DNA of 64,000 nucleotides from Hellea sp. (GCA_020627655.1 JAHDGM010000002.1:1-64000), one strand, 5' to 3'; positions 21,533 to 31,592 are shown, counted from the stretch's first letter. Notes: generated by a model from the sequence alone, not told the origin. Numbers and translations: made by a program.

Positions 21533-22209
21533 ATAAGCGCTGTATATGGATTACGCGCAGCCAGCCCGGTGCTGCGAAAAGTGCAAACTTCTGGCAGAGC
21601 GCGGGGTTTGAAACCATAGTGGCTCCGCTCATAAATATAGCGCCGCCATCTGTAATGCCTCCGCTTTTGCCGCGAAATATTGACCTTATTGTAACTTCGC
21701 AAAACGCGCTATTATCACTCGTTGAATTTACGGACGTGCGCAGCTGGAATATTTGGGCGGTGGGTGAAGTTACGGCTGAAATGGCCCGAAATATGGGATT
21801 CAATCTGACTGGGGTCGGAGGTGGTAGTGCTGCTTCATTGCTGGAGTTGATTGTTGAAAAAAATGTATCCTCTGAAACGAGCTTTGCCTATATTTCTGGG
21901 CAAAATATCCGCCTTGATATTAGCCAGCAATTACGGAAACGAGGGTTTCAGGCTGAGCGGCACATCTATTATGAAAATAGTCCCGTTTCGCAAATGCCGG
22001 ATATCGATTTGACGAAAATTTCTCATATAGGACTTTATTCGCCAATGGCCGCACAGGTTTTAACAAGTTTTGCTCCAAAGACATCGCAGATATCAACGAT
22101 ATCAATCAGCAAATCTACGGACGCGGCGTTAGGTAATCTAGCCTTCACCCAGCGCCTAATCGCGGAGAAGCCCCAAGAAAGCGCTATGCTAACAGCGCTT
22201 AAAGCTTGA
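21529..22209 (+). CDS. hemD: Uroporphyrinogen-III synthase
   Basis: Position directly after hemC; 'WITRSQPGAAKSANFWQSAGFETIVAPLINI', 'AVGEVTAEMARNMGFNLTGVGGGSAASLLELI'. Confidence 0.85.
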   Translation: MNKRCIWITRSQPGAAKSANFWQSAGFETIVAPLINIAPPSVMPPLLPRNIDLIVTSQNALLSLVEFTDVRSWNIWAVGEVTAEMARNMGFNLTGVGGGSAASLLELIVEKNVSSETSFAYISGQNIRLDISQQLRKRGFQAERHIYYENSPVSQMPDIDLTKISHIGLYSPMAAQVLTSFAPKTSQISTISISKSTDAALGNLAFTQRLIAEKPQESAMLTALKA

Positions 22210-22240
22210 TTGCACGCCTTTGCATCCTCATATTCGGCCT

Positions 22241-23227
22241 ATGACTTCAGAAATTGAAATGACGGAAGATATTGCAGATATAGATAATGCTGTTGATACT
22301 GTCTCGTCAGACCCTGTAAAAGCAAAAGGTGATCGCAAGGGCGTCGGCCTTGCGACTGTTATGATTGCATCTGGCATAGCCGCGTTAATGGGAATGAGCG
22401 GTGGCGCATATTTTGGCAGCATGGCAGCTAAATCAGCGCAGACTGCCCCTTCTGATTTTGCTGCCGAGTATGCTGCAACGGAGAAATCTGTTAGCGCGCT
22501 AACTGCCAAACTAGACCGTCTTGAGCGCGAGCTTGGTCAGCTTAAGGACACATCTGTAAATGCGCAGAATGGCTTGCCAGCGTTAGAAGATATGGAAACG
22601 CGATTGAAACAGTTAGAAGATCGCGGGGAGACTTTTGAAGATTTCGAAGCTGTCAACAAACGCATTGAGACTCTGGAGAAAGCGGCATTTGAACCCGAAA
22701 CTTTGGCCGGTCTTACAGATATTCAAAGCCGGATCACCTCATTGGAAAATAGCCTTCAATCGGGAGACCTAGGTGCAGAAGGCGGTTTATCCACCGTGGA
22801 TATGACAGAGTTCACGGCGCGCCTTGATGCTTTGGAGAGTGATCTTGTAGCAAGGCTTGAGGTGTTAGAAAAAACGGATCTAACAATTGCCGCAGCTGTG
22901 GATTTATCGCCGCTGACCCAGCGGCTAGATGCCCTTCAATCCCGTATCAATGAAATTCCAGTCACTTTCCCGCCTTTTCCGCGTGAGGATGTGTTAAAGG
23001 CTATTGAAGAAGCCAAAATTGATGATCTTAAAGGTTGGTTTGGCCGTACATTTGGAGGCCAGATCGAGATATATGATGCTGATATCATTGCCCGTTTGGA
23101 CCGTATTGAGGAAAATGTAGCGGCCAGAGATTTGAAAGCGATTCAGCAGGATGTGGCATCATTACCTGAAAGTGCAAAAACAGTGCTAGCGCCCTGGCTT
23201 GAGCAATTAGAAAGATTAAACCCATGA
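22241..23227 (+). CDS. Mic60/mitofilin-like (COG4223-like) inner-membrane coiled-coil protein
   Basis: N-terminal TM, long coiled coil, C-term 'LKGWFGRTFGGQIEIYDADIIARLDRIEENVAARDLKAIQQDVASLPESAKTVLAPWLEQLE'; placement hemC-hemD-X-hemY. ATG at 22241 preferred over TTG at 22220. Confidence 0.75.
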   Translation: MTSEIEMTEDIADIDNAVDTVSSDPVKAKGDRKGVGLATVMIASGIAALMGMSGGAYFGSMAAKSAQTAPSDFAAEYAATEKSVSALTAKLDRLERELGQLKDTSVNAQNGLPALEDMETRLKQLEDRGETFEDFEAVNKRIETLEKAAFEPETLAGLTDIQSRITSLENSLQSGDLGAEGGLSTVDMTEFTARLDALESDLVARLEVLEKTDLTIAAAVDLSPLTQRLDALQSRINEIPVTFPPFPREDVLKAIEEAKIDDLKGWFGRTFGGQIEIYDADIIARLDRIEENVAARDLKAIQQDVASLPESAKTVLAPWLEQLERLNP

Positions 23228-24738
23228 TTAAATATGTCGTCGCCGTATTGGTTTTCATAGCCGCCCTCGCGGGGCTTTTACTCTATGTTGGTGATGATGC
23301 CATGTTGCAGATTAGTTCGACGGATGCACCGGGATTTTTCAATCTTGGAACAATCAAAATCAAATGGCAATTCGCTATAGTCATGGCGGTATTAGGGACC
23401 ATTGGTCTTTTGATATTATGGAGCTTTTTGGGTTGGTTATTCCGTCTGCCGGCACGCCTGCGCTCCGGTGTTGGCCTTCGCCGCAATACCCAGGCGCTTG
23501 AGGCCATGGAAGACGCGCTTCTTGCTGGCGCAGAGGGTGATAGCGGCAAGGCCCGCCGCAAAGCCGAACGGGCGAGGAATTTAGTCAAGCTTCCGGCCTT
23601 GGGTCGGTTGATTTCTGCGCAGGCTGCCGAGGCCAGCGGTAATAGCCAGGATGCCATTAGCCATTACCAGGCCTTACTAGATGATGAGCGCACGGCATCG
23701 GCTGGACGACGAGGGCTAGCTCAACAATATTTAGCAACTGGTAATCTGGCTGGAGCGATTGAGCAGTCCAAAACTGAGTATCAGGATAATAAAAACGCGC
23801 GTTGGGCTTTGGATATTCTATTTCAGGCACAGCTTTCTGACTATCGATGGAAAGAAGCTATTGAAACCTTGGAACTTGCTGTTTCGCGTAAGCATATCGA
23901 CAAAGCTGTTGCCAAGCGCAGAACGGCTGTTCTCGATACGGCAATTGCAACGCGCCTCGAAGATGAAGGTAATGTTAGCGGGGCCATTGATATGGCTCAG
24001 CGCGCTTTATCTGCTGCGTCCGGGTTCTCGCCAGCCGCGGCACTCACAGCACGCCTACTGGGTAAGACTGGTGAGCAGAAAAAAGCATTATCCGTTTTGG
24101 AAAAAGCCTGGACTAGAAGCCCTCATCCAGCGCTTTCGGCAGCGCTCTTGGACTTGTTGATGGACGAAACAGATGCTGTTCGGGATAAAAAGATTTCGCA
24201 TTTCATACGGCAAAACTCGGATCACCGTGAAAGTATATTGCTCAAGATCGAAGAAAATCTACGAACAGGTGATGCTGTAAGCGCGTGGTCTATGTTGTCA
24301 CCTATGATGACTGAAGGTGAACCATCAGCGCGTTTATGTCTTTTGGCGGCAGAAGCAGAAACAATGCTGTCAAATGAAGCGGATGCTAAGGTCTGGGCTT
24401 TACGGGCCGCAACAGCGCCGGTTGAACCTGATTGGTCGGATCTTGATCCGGAAGGGGATGCTTTTGATTACTCTGACCAGGATTGGCGTCGTCTGGTTTA
24501 TTCTTTTGGTGAAAAAGGTGACTTGATCCACCCGCGTTTCGAAAGCGGCGCGGCGCGTGTGGGCCGTAGCGGGCGCAAAGACACAAATGAGGACAGCAAG
24601 CTTGATGCGTCAAAAATTATAGAAAATGATGAAAGTCTACACCGAGCTGAGCGGGAAGAGAGCGCTGACTACGATGTTGATACAGATGATCTCGCCATGC
24701 GGCTGGACAGCTTGCTGGAAGACAAGGCGAAAAAGTAA
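23224..24738 (+). CDS. HemY-N-domain (Orf52-like) TPR membrane protein
   Basis: Two N-terminal TM segments, 'ALEAMEDALLAGAEGDSGKARRKAERARNL', TPR-like repeats; downstream of the Mic60-like gene. Confidence 0.88.
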   Translation: MIKYVVAVLVFIAALAGLLLYVGDDAMLQISSTDAPGFFNLGTIKIKWQFAIVMAVLGTIGLLILWSFLGWLFRLPARLRSGVGLRRNTQALEAMEDALLAGAEGDSGKARRKAERARNLVKLPALGRLISAQAAEASGNSQDAISHYQALLDDERTASAGRRGLAQQYLATGNLAGAIEQSKTEYQDNKNARWALDILFQAQLSDYRWKEAIETLELAVSRKHIDKAVAKRRTAVLDTAIATRLEDEGNVSGAIDMAQRALSAASGFSPAAALTARLLGKTGEQKKALSVLEKAWTRSPHPALSAALLDLLMDETDAVRDKKISHFIRQNSDHRESILLKIEENLRTGDAVSAWSMLSPMMTEGEPSARLCLLAAEAETMLSNEADAKVWALRAATAPVEPDWSDLDPEGDAFDYSDQDWRRLVYSFGEKGDLIHPRFESGAARVGRSGRKDTNEDSKLDASKIIENDESLHRAEREESADYDVDTDDLAMRLDSLLEDKAKK

Positions 24739-24748
24739 TAATCTTTGC

Positions 24749-26230
24749 TCACGGGCTTAGTACTCGCCCAACAGCCTTATTCCAGCCGGTAAGTAATTGG
24801 GTACGTTTTTCAGCCGCCATATGGGGTTTGAAACTGCGTTCGTTCTGCCAGTTAGTTCGAACATCTTCCAGAGAGCTATAAAGCCCGGCTTGAAGCCCCG
24901 CTAAATAAGCAGCGCCGAGAGCTGTGGTTTCAAGAACTTTCGGCCGCTCGACAGGGATGTTCAAAACATCTGAGAGGAACTGCACCATCCAGCTGTTATT
25001 GACCATGCCGCCATCAACGCGCAGTGACATAGGTTCAACCCCGTCTTCTGCCATGGCCGCAAATAGATCATGAGTTTGATAAACGACGCTTTCAACAGCG
25101 GCGCGGGCAATGTGGTCGGGTGTCGTATCTCGGGTAATTCCAAACAGGCCGCCGCGGGCATCAGGATCCCAATGAGGTGCGCCGAGTCCAGTAAAGGCTG
25201 GTACGAGATAAACACTGTTATTGCTGTCAAGTGCAGCCGCCATGGCTTCGGTTTCTTTGGCGTCTTTGATGATGCCTATACCGTCACGCAGCCACTGAAC
25301 GGCGGCTCCGGCGATGAAAATAGAACCTTCAAGGGCGTAGGTAGTCTTGCCGTTTATCCGGTAACACACTGTCGATAACAGACGGTTTTTGGAAGTGAGG
25401 CAATTTTCACCTGTGTTTAAAATTACAAAACATCCAGTGCCGTAAGTGCTTTTGATATCGCCTGGATTAAAACAAGCCTGACCAATGGCAGCGGCCTGTT
25501 GATCGCCCGCGACGCCCAAAATTGGAATGGCTTCGCCGAGTATATCCTGGTCAAGATGGCCGTAATCCGCCGCGCAGTCCCGCACATCAGGAAGGATCGA
25601 AGCGGGAACACTAAATAGATCCAGCAGGTCTTGATCCCAATCCTGCGTATGAATGTTAAACAAATTAGTCCGGCTTGCATTTGTAACATCTGTAGCGTGG
25701 ACCTTACCGCCTGTGAGGCGATAAATTAGGAAGCTATCTACGGTTCCAAATGCCAAGTCTCCATTATCGGCTTGAGCGCGGGCTCCCGATACATGATCCA
25801 GAATCCACGCCGCTTTAGTCGCGCTAAAATATGGATCCAATAATAAACCCGTTTTAGCGGATAGAATCTCTTCATCATATCGCGATTTAAGGTTTCGGCA
25901 AATATCAGCTGTACGCCGATCCTGCCAGACTATGGCATTATAGATAGGCTTGCCGGTTGCCCGGTCCCAAATGAGCGTGGTTTCCCGTTGATTGGTAATG
26001 CCTATGGCCGCAATTTTATGATTGCTTTTAATGGTAAAGTCATAGGCGTCTTTGAGCGTTGCTAAGACGGTTTTCCATATGGCCTCGGGATCATGTTCGA
26101 CCCAACCATCTTGGGGGTAGATTTGCGGAAACTCCTGTTGCGCCGTGTATAAAATGTCACCGGAGACGGAAAAAACTAATGTTCGGGAACTTGTCGTTCC
26201 CTGATCAATCGAAAGAATAACAGTGCTCAT
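24749..26230 (-). CDS. glpK: Glycerol kinase
   Basis: '[15 protein letters not shown]', '[22 protein letters not shown]', '[31 protein letters not shown]', '[17 protein letters not shown]'. Confidence 0.98.
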   Translation of the reverse strand: MSTVILSIDQGTTSSRTLVFSVSGDILYTAQQEFPQIYPQDGWVEHDPEAIWKTVLATLKDAYDFTIKSNHKIAAIGITNQRETTLIWDRATGKPIYNAIVWQDRRTADICRNLKSRYDEEILSAKTGLLLDPYFSATKAAWILDHVSGARAQADNGDLAFGTVDSFLIYRLTGGKVHATDVTNASRTNLFNIHTQDWDQDLLDLFSVPASILPDVRDCAADYGHLDQDILGEAIPILGVAGDQQAAAIGQACFNPGDIKSTYGTGCFVILNTGENCLTSKNRLLSTVCYRINGKTTYALEGSIFIAGAAVQWLRDGIGIIKDAKETEAMAAALDSNNSVYLVPAFTGLGAPHWDPDARGGLFGITRDTTPDHIARAAVESVVYQTHDLFAAMAEDGVEPMSLRVDGGMVNNSWMVQFLSDVLNIPVERPKVLETTALGAAYLAGLQAGLYSSLEDVRTNWQNERSFKPHMAAEKRTQLLTGWNKAVGRVLSP

Positions 26231-26340
26231 AGGGCTTTGTCTTACAGGGGAAGAACTTCGTCAACCTAAACCCGTCTTTTCGGAATTTCCTTTCGGGAGT
26301 TTTTAGTGTAAAAGCAGTGTAGGGGTAGTGAGGGCGAATT

Positions 26341-28431
26341 TTGGGGCTATACAAATATAAAGCTTTTATTAGCTATTCGCACAAAGATCGCGCTTGGGCG
26401 TCGTGGCTACATAACCGGTTGGAAAATTACCGCTTCCCGAAAAACATTGTTGGGCGTGAGCTTGATACGGGTATTGTCCCGGCTAATTTGAAACCAATTT
26501 TTCGAGATAGAGAAGATTTAGCAGCGGGTAGTGATTTAGGGGTTAAAATTGAAGCGGCCCTAAGGGCTTCAGAAAATCTAATTGTCATTTGCTCACCCAA
26601 TGCCAATGGATCCCACTGGGTCAATGAAGAAGTTCTATATTTTAAACGCCATAATCGAGGCGCAAATATATTTGCTATTGTTGTGGATGGAGAACCCTTT
26701 GCTAAGGATAAGAATGTGCATTTGGAATGTTTTCCGCAAGGTTTACGGTTCCAAATGGACAGGACAGGTGTCTTAACGGATAAACCCGCCGAGCCGCTAG
26801 CTGCTGATCTGCGAAATAACGCTGATGGTAAACGTCTAGGGTTTTTAAAGTTAATATCCGGAATGGTGGGGCTTGGTCTAGACGATTTGGTGCAACGGGA
26901 CCTTGTTCGGGCCCGCAAGCGCGTGACCGCCGTCACGCTTTCGGCCATAACTGCTGTGCTAGCCATGGGATCACTGACTTGGCTGGCCGTAGATGCCCGC
27001 AAGGAAGCAGAACAAAGACGGGGCGAAGCGGAGGGGTTGGTCGAGTTCATGTTAACTGATTTACGTGACAAACTTGAACCTGTTAGCCGCTTGGATGTTT
27101 TGGATACAGTTGGTACTAAAGCTGCGGAATATTACGGAAATTATGACGAAAAAGACTTAGACGCGGATTCACTTGGCCGTCGTTCAGAGGTTTTTCATTT
27201 TCTAGGATCAATTCAGGATAAGCTCGGTGATGACGAAGAAGCCCGTTCATATTTTCAGTCAGCTTATGATGCGACCAAGGCTTTATTAAAAGCAGATAAA
27301 GATAACCCGGAACGCGTTTTTGAACATGCCCAAAGCTCATATTGGGTCGGGTATGCTTTTTGGCAGTCAGGAAGTCATAAAGAAGCTTTGCCATTTTTTG
27401 AAAAATATTTGGCGCTCGCGCAAAGTCTGACAAAATTACAACCTGAACAAGCTCGTAGCTTACAAGAAATTTCTTATGCCAATGAGATGGTGGGCATTAT
27501 GACATACTTTATCGGGGATGTTGATGGTGCGAGAGATCATTTTGAAACGGCAGTTCGTGGGTATGAACAGAATAAAGATTTGTTTCCAAACAACCTGCAA
27601 TATCAACGTGACTACATTAATGGTATTTTGTGGCTAGCTGTACCTTATGAGCATCTAGGGAAGTATAAGAAATCACTTAATTTAAATGAAAAAGCCTGTG
27701 AACTTTATATGGCGCTTTTGGATGAAAACCCTCAAGATCAAGTAATTTTGCACGAGTTATTTAACTGTGAGAATGACCTCTTAATAGCGTCTTTCTTGCG
27801 AGGTAATATAAACAAGGCCGCCGAATTAATTGGAAACGTGGAGAAACGACTGAAAGAACTTCTTTCTACGGACCCTGCGAACACTGAAAATTTGATTTAT
27901 GAAGTTTATAATGTTCTTGACCAGGCCAAAATTTCCCTCCTTAAGGGTGACGTTGATACAGCAAAAAAAGAATTAAATCGAGCAAGTCTGTTGTATAAAA
28001 ATGAGCTGCTAACTACTTATGATAGCGTGTTTGTTACACATTATTTGCCCCGTGAATATTATCTTATCTCAATAAGTTATTTTATTCAAACAGGGCAGCG
28101 TAACGAAGCGAAAGAAACTCTAGTTAAGCTTAAAGGCCTGATTGATGGATTTGGTGTATTTGAAGATTTCGAACTTGAAGAAAAGCGCAGCTATATTCAG
28201 TTTAGTCTTTATGATGCCTTGTTATCAGATAGTCCTAAAAAAGTAGAACGGTTAATTGCACGAACATCACAAATGCGTGCAACAACCATTACACTTCAAC
28301 ACAGAAGGGATTTGATGGCTTTGGCTCAGAAATATGGAATTGAGCTTCAATTAGATCTTAGTAGGGAATTACCTGGTTTGGATGGGGCAGGCAGTTTGTT
28401 TCAAGTGTCTATGAAGAAATTGAGGGATTAA
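26341..28431 (+). CDS. TIR domain - transmembrane helix - TPR-like repeat protein (TTG start)
   Basis: 'YKYKAFISYSHKDRAWASWLHNRLENYRFP', 'FRDREDLAAGSDL', W93VNEE97 (WxxxE); TM about residues 196-218; TPR-like C-terminal region. Confidence 0.88.
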   Translation: MGLYKYKAFISYSHKDRAWASWLHNRLENYRFPKNIVGRELDTGIVPANLKPIFRDREDLAAGSDLGVKIEAALRASENLIVICSPNANGSHWVNEEVLYFKRHNRGANIFAIVVDGEPFAKDKNVHLECFPQGLRFQMDRTGVLTDKPAEPLAADLRNNADGKRLGFLKLISGMVGLGLDDLVQRDLVRARKRVTAVTLSAITAVLAMGSLTWLAVDARKEAEQRRGEAEGLVEFMLTDLRDKLEPVSRLDVLDTVGTKAAEYYGNYDEKDLDADSLGRRSEVFHFLGSIQDKLGDDEEARSYFQSAYDATKALLKADKDNPERVFEHAQSSYWVGYAFWQSGSHKEALPFFEKYLALAQSLTKLQPEQARSLQEISYANEMVGIMTYFIGDVDGARDHFETAVRGYEQNKDLFPNNLQYQRDYINGILWLAVPYEHLGKYKKSLNLNEKACELYMALLDENPQDQVILHELFNCENDLLIASFLRGNINKAAELIGNVEKRLKELLSTDPANTENLIYEVYNVLDQAKISLLKGDVDTAKKELNRASLLYKNELLTTYDSVFVTHYLPREYYLISISYFIQTGQRNEAKETLVKLKGLIDGFGVFEDFELEEKRSYIQFSLYDALLSDSPKKVERLIARTSQMRATTITLQHRRDLMALAQKYGIELQLDLSRELPGLDGAGSLFQVSMKKLRD

Positions 28432-28444
28432 CCAAGAGGGAAAT

Positions 28445-29269
28445 ATGATGTTTAATAAATTAATTTTAGGAAGCTGTGTTGCGGCGCTTGCACTGACTGC
28501 CTGTAAGCAATCATTAGCACCGAAAACAGGCGTTATGGATAAAATGGGTATCGCTATTGATGGAAGTAAGGTGAAAGCCATTGATAATAAGTGTTTTTAC
28601 CAAGCTAAACGCCCTAAACTGCCTGATAATGTCGAAGACATTGAATTTCAATATGTGGTCATTGATAATATTGGAAAGCCACAACTTCGGCGCCTTCGTC
28701 CCAATAATGCGGAAGGACAAAATGCTCTATATAATGAATTTCAGGGCTATCAGAATAATAGTAATTGGGATGATTGGTATGAGGCATTGCCAGCTCTTAG
28801 AAGTGCTGATTTAATTCCCACAAATCTTGCCGTTCCGCCCTTTATTCCGAATCGGAATGCGGCTGTTCGGGGTCTGGCAGCGTCGACGCCAAATCCTTAT
28901 CAACCGGCTAATCGAAATTTTGCCAATGGGCCATCATCACTGGATGTAATCATGTATAAACATTCACGGGTTTCTTTTGTTCTCAATGAGAATGAATATA
29001 AATTTGATCCTAAAAATCCCTTTGAGGTTTATTCAGGGGACGGAAAAAATCTCCCGCCCTTTTACTATAATAAAAATTTGGTTAAACTGAACGCCGATAG
29101 AAATATATTGACGGTTGAATTTTATAGCGATGATGCGAAAATTCCAGCAAGTTCAGATTGTGTCTATGATTATCAGCTTAATGTTATTTCTACGACAACA
29201 AATGCAGAAGGAATCGTATTTTCAACCCGTATCACTATCGATCCCGGTGGCGGAAGGGGTCGTCCTTAA
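28445..29269 (+). CDS. Predicted lipoprotein of unknown function in the TIR cassette
   Basis: 'MMFNKLILGSCVAALALTAC' signal plus lipobox; 13 bp gap from the TIR gene, same strand. Confidence 0.8.
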   Translation: MMFNKLILGSCVAALALTACKQSLAPKTGVMDKMGIAIDGSKVKAIDNKCFYQAKRPKLPDNVEDIEFQYVVIDNIGKPQLRRLRPNNAEGQNALYNEFQGYQNNSNWDDWYEALPALRSADLIPTNLAVPPFIPNRNAAVRGLAASTPNPYQPANRNFANGPSSLDVIMYKHSRVSFVLNENEYKFDPKNPFEVYSGDGKNLPPFYYNKNLVKLNADRNILTVEFYSDDAKIPASSDCVYDYQLNVISTTTNAEGIVFSTRITIDPGGGRGRP

Positions 29270-29278
29270 GGGCATTAA

Positions 29279-30799
29279 GTGAACTCTCCCTTAGTAACAT
29301 ATGAAAAGGCTATAGCTGCATTAACAAGCGCTAATGCTGCCGAAAAAGCTGACTACCAGCATGCAGCCGTTTTGGCCTTAGCCCGGGCCGGATCTTTGGA
29401 TTTTGCCTTGGCGGAGTATAGCCGCTATGGTCTGAATAATATTCGTCATCACGAAGATATAATGGCGCTGGGTGGGCGTCTTTACAAAGATCTCTATTTG
29501 TCGAGTTCCGGGGCTAATGCCAAAGAATATGCGCGGCAGTCAGCTGAAAAATATGAAGCCGCCTATAAAGATACAAATGGATTTTATTCAGGTATCAACG
29601 CGGCAACAATGTCCCTATTAGGCGGCGTTCCACCTGAAATGGTCCAGATGCGCGCACAGCGTATTTTGGAAACCTTACCGGAAATTTCTGAGGTGTCCGG
29701 AGACAATGTTTACTTTACAGAGGCAACGCGGGCGGAAGCTTATCTGCTTTTGGGCCGCACTGAAGAAGCATTTGCTGCGCTGCAAAATGCGCGGGATTAT
29801 GATCCGTTAAATTACATGGCACTGGCTTCGACCCTGAAACAATTCCGTATGATCTTATCTGCCCGGGATGCTGATATGGCGTGGCTGTCGGGATTTAATC
29901 CGCCAAGAGCCGTTCATTTTGCGGGCCATATTTTTGGAACTGCGGGTGAAGTCAAAAACATCAATGTTTTGACCGAGGATGAACAGGCGGCTTTGCTGGT
30001 GGAGATATCAGAGACTATCCAGTCTCAGGATATTGGATTTGCCCACGGCGCGCTGGCGGCCGGTTCAGACATATTAATAGCTGAAGCCATATTAAATGAA
30101 GGCGGGGAGCTGCATGTGGTTTTGCCTGTCGAAATAGATGAGTTTAAAGCTGTTTCCGTGACTCCGTTTGGGTCCAGCTGGGTCTCGCGCTTTGAAGCCT
30201 GTATGGACCAGGCTGCGTCAGTTACCATATTTGACTCATTGCCGGGCTGGCCGGATAGCCGTTTGCAATACCGCGCGAGCTTGACGTCAATGGGAGCAGC
30301 CATCCGTCAATCTGATGACTTGTCGGTTAAAGCAGGACAGCTTTTGATTTGGGATGGTCAAAAAGGTCCGCAAGGCACGGCTTATGACGCCCATTTATGG
30401 GCGCAAAGTGGCCGGGATCAATTTATATTATCTTATCCCGGCGCTCGAAATAAACAGGGCCGCCAGAAGGCTTCCGTTCTGTATGATTATCAGGCCGTTC
30501 TAAAGCAATCCGGTCAATCGGATAAAACCGGATTTGAGGATTTATTACCGGCAATAGAAAGCGCTGAAGCTGCGCGCGCCTCCCAAAATTCTATTAGTCA
30601 ACTTATTTATCTTGATCTTGTCAGTAAGGAGGCAAGCCATGAAATTGCTGTTCCATCGGCAAGTGTTATGCCAGGTGCAATTCAAATGAATCAGCTGGCA
30701 GCAAATTATCTAGCTGTGCATTACGGTGCAGATTACAGAACCGATTATATGGGTCTTGATGATCAAGGCCGTCATATCTTCACCCTGCGCTCCGGTTAA
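29279..30799 (+). CDS. TPR/TRAFs-binding-like N-terminal region plus SLOG-like C-terminal domain (GTG start)
   Basis: TPR-like helices about residues 85-200 ('AYLLLGRTEEAFAALQNARDYDPLNYMALAST'); SLOG-like 'HFAGHIFG...GFAHGALAAGSDILIAEAILNEGGELHVVLPVEIDEFKAVSV' about residues 211-330. Confidence 0.75.
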   Translation: MNSPLVTYEKAIAALTSANAAEKADYQHAAVLALARAGSLDFALAEYSRYGLNNIRHHEDIMALGGRLYKDLYLSSSGANAKEYARQSAEKYEAAYKDTNGFYSGINAATMSLLGGVPPEMVQMRAQRILETLPEISEVSGDNVYFTEATRAEAYLLLGRTEEAFAALQNARDYDPLNYMALASTLKQFRMILSARDADMAWLSGFNPPRAVHFAGHIFGTAGEVKNINVLTEDEQAALLVEISETIQSQDIGFAHGALAAGSDILIAEAILNEGGELHVVLPVEIDEFKAVSVTPFGSSWVSRFEACMDQAASVTIFDSLPGWPDSRLQYRASLTSMGAAIRQSDDLSVKAGQLLIWDGQKGPQGTAYDAHLWAQSGRDQFILSYPGARNKQGRQKASVLYDYQAVLKQSGQSDKTGFEDLLPAIESAEAARASQNSISQLIYLDLVSKEASHEIAVPSASVMPGAIQMNQLAANYLAVHYGADYRTDYMGLDDQGRHIFTLRSG

Positions 30800-30802
30800 T
30801 CA

Positions 30803-31444
30803 ATGGTAGATGCGCTAAACATATTACCGGAAGAGATCGGAGCCCGCGGGATTCCGAAGGTTTATAATCGTGACAATATTATGCATCATCAGGACGAAGC
30901 TTTTAAACATGTCGCTTATATACAAACCGGACGGGCTTTTGGAGTATCTGTCAACATAGACGGTGAAGAAACCTGGTTGACCGAATATACAGCAGGACAG
31001 TTTATGGGCTGTGAAGGTATGTTCGGAGACACACGCCCTGATTATCACATTGTAGCGAAAACACCTTTGACGGCATTATTATTTCCTATGGGGACATTCA
31101 TGGAACTTATGCAAAGTCATAAAGGACTTTGCGCTATGGTCACGGCGGATCTCAGCCGGCAAATCCGAAAACTGACGACTTACAAACTGGAAGCCAATAG
31201 TTTTTCCATGCGGGGTCGAATCGCGGCCGAGCTTGCCCGCCTTGCCCGTCCTATAGGCAAAACGCCGGATACTTTTATTATTCGTCCGACGCCTGTTTTT
31301 TCTGAATTTGCGCTTCGTCTTGGTAGTAGCCGGGAAACAGTTTCCCGGACCGTAAGCGCGCTCGTTGGCAAAAATGTGCTCACCCGAAAAACCGGGGCCC
31401 TATTGGTACATGATCTTGATAAACTAAAAGCCGAAATCCGGTAA
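30803..31444 (+). CDS. Crp/Fnr family transcriptional regulator
   Basis: cNMP-binding-like beta-barrel N-term ('VAYIQTGRAFGVSVNIDGEETWLTEYTAGQFMGCEGMFGD'); HTH 'SEFALRLGSSRETVSRTVSALVGKNVLTRKTGALLVHD'. Confidence 0.92.
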   Translation: MVDALNILPEEIGARGIPKVYNRDNIMHHQDEAFKHVAYIQTGRAFGVSVNIDGEETWLTEYTAGQFMGCEGMFGDTRPDYHIVAKTPLTALLFPMGTFMELMQSHKGLCAMVTADLSRQIRKLTTYKLEANSFSMRGRIAAELARLARPIGKTPDTFIIRPTPVFSEFALRLGSSRETVSRTVSALVGKNVLTRKTGALLVHDLDKLKAEIR

Positions 31445-31515
31445 GAGCTTCTTTTTAAGATGAAGCGGCTTGCACCATTCTATGGTTTGCCCTAGATAGC
31501 CTCTGCTCATGCTGC

Positions 31516-31592
<77 letters not shown>

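Noticed and set aside
26427-27071. 214-aa minus-strand ORF
   Set aside because: Entirely antisense to the TIR gene with no recognisable motif or start context.
26341-31444. Calling the TIR/SLOG cassette Thoeris
   Set aside because: No SIR2-SLOG ThsA or stand-alone small ThsB TIR; the architecture (TIR-TM-TPR, lipoprotein, TPR-SLOG, Crp) differs, so only an analogy is claimed.
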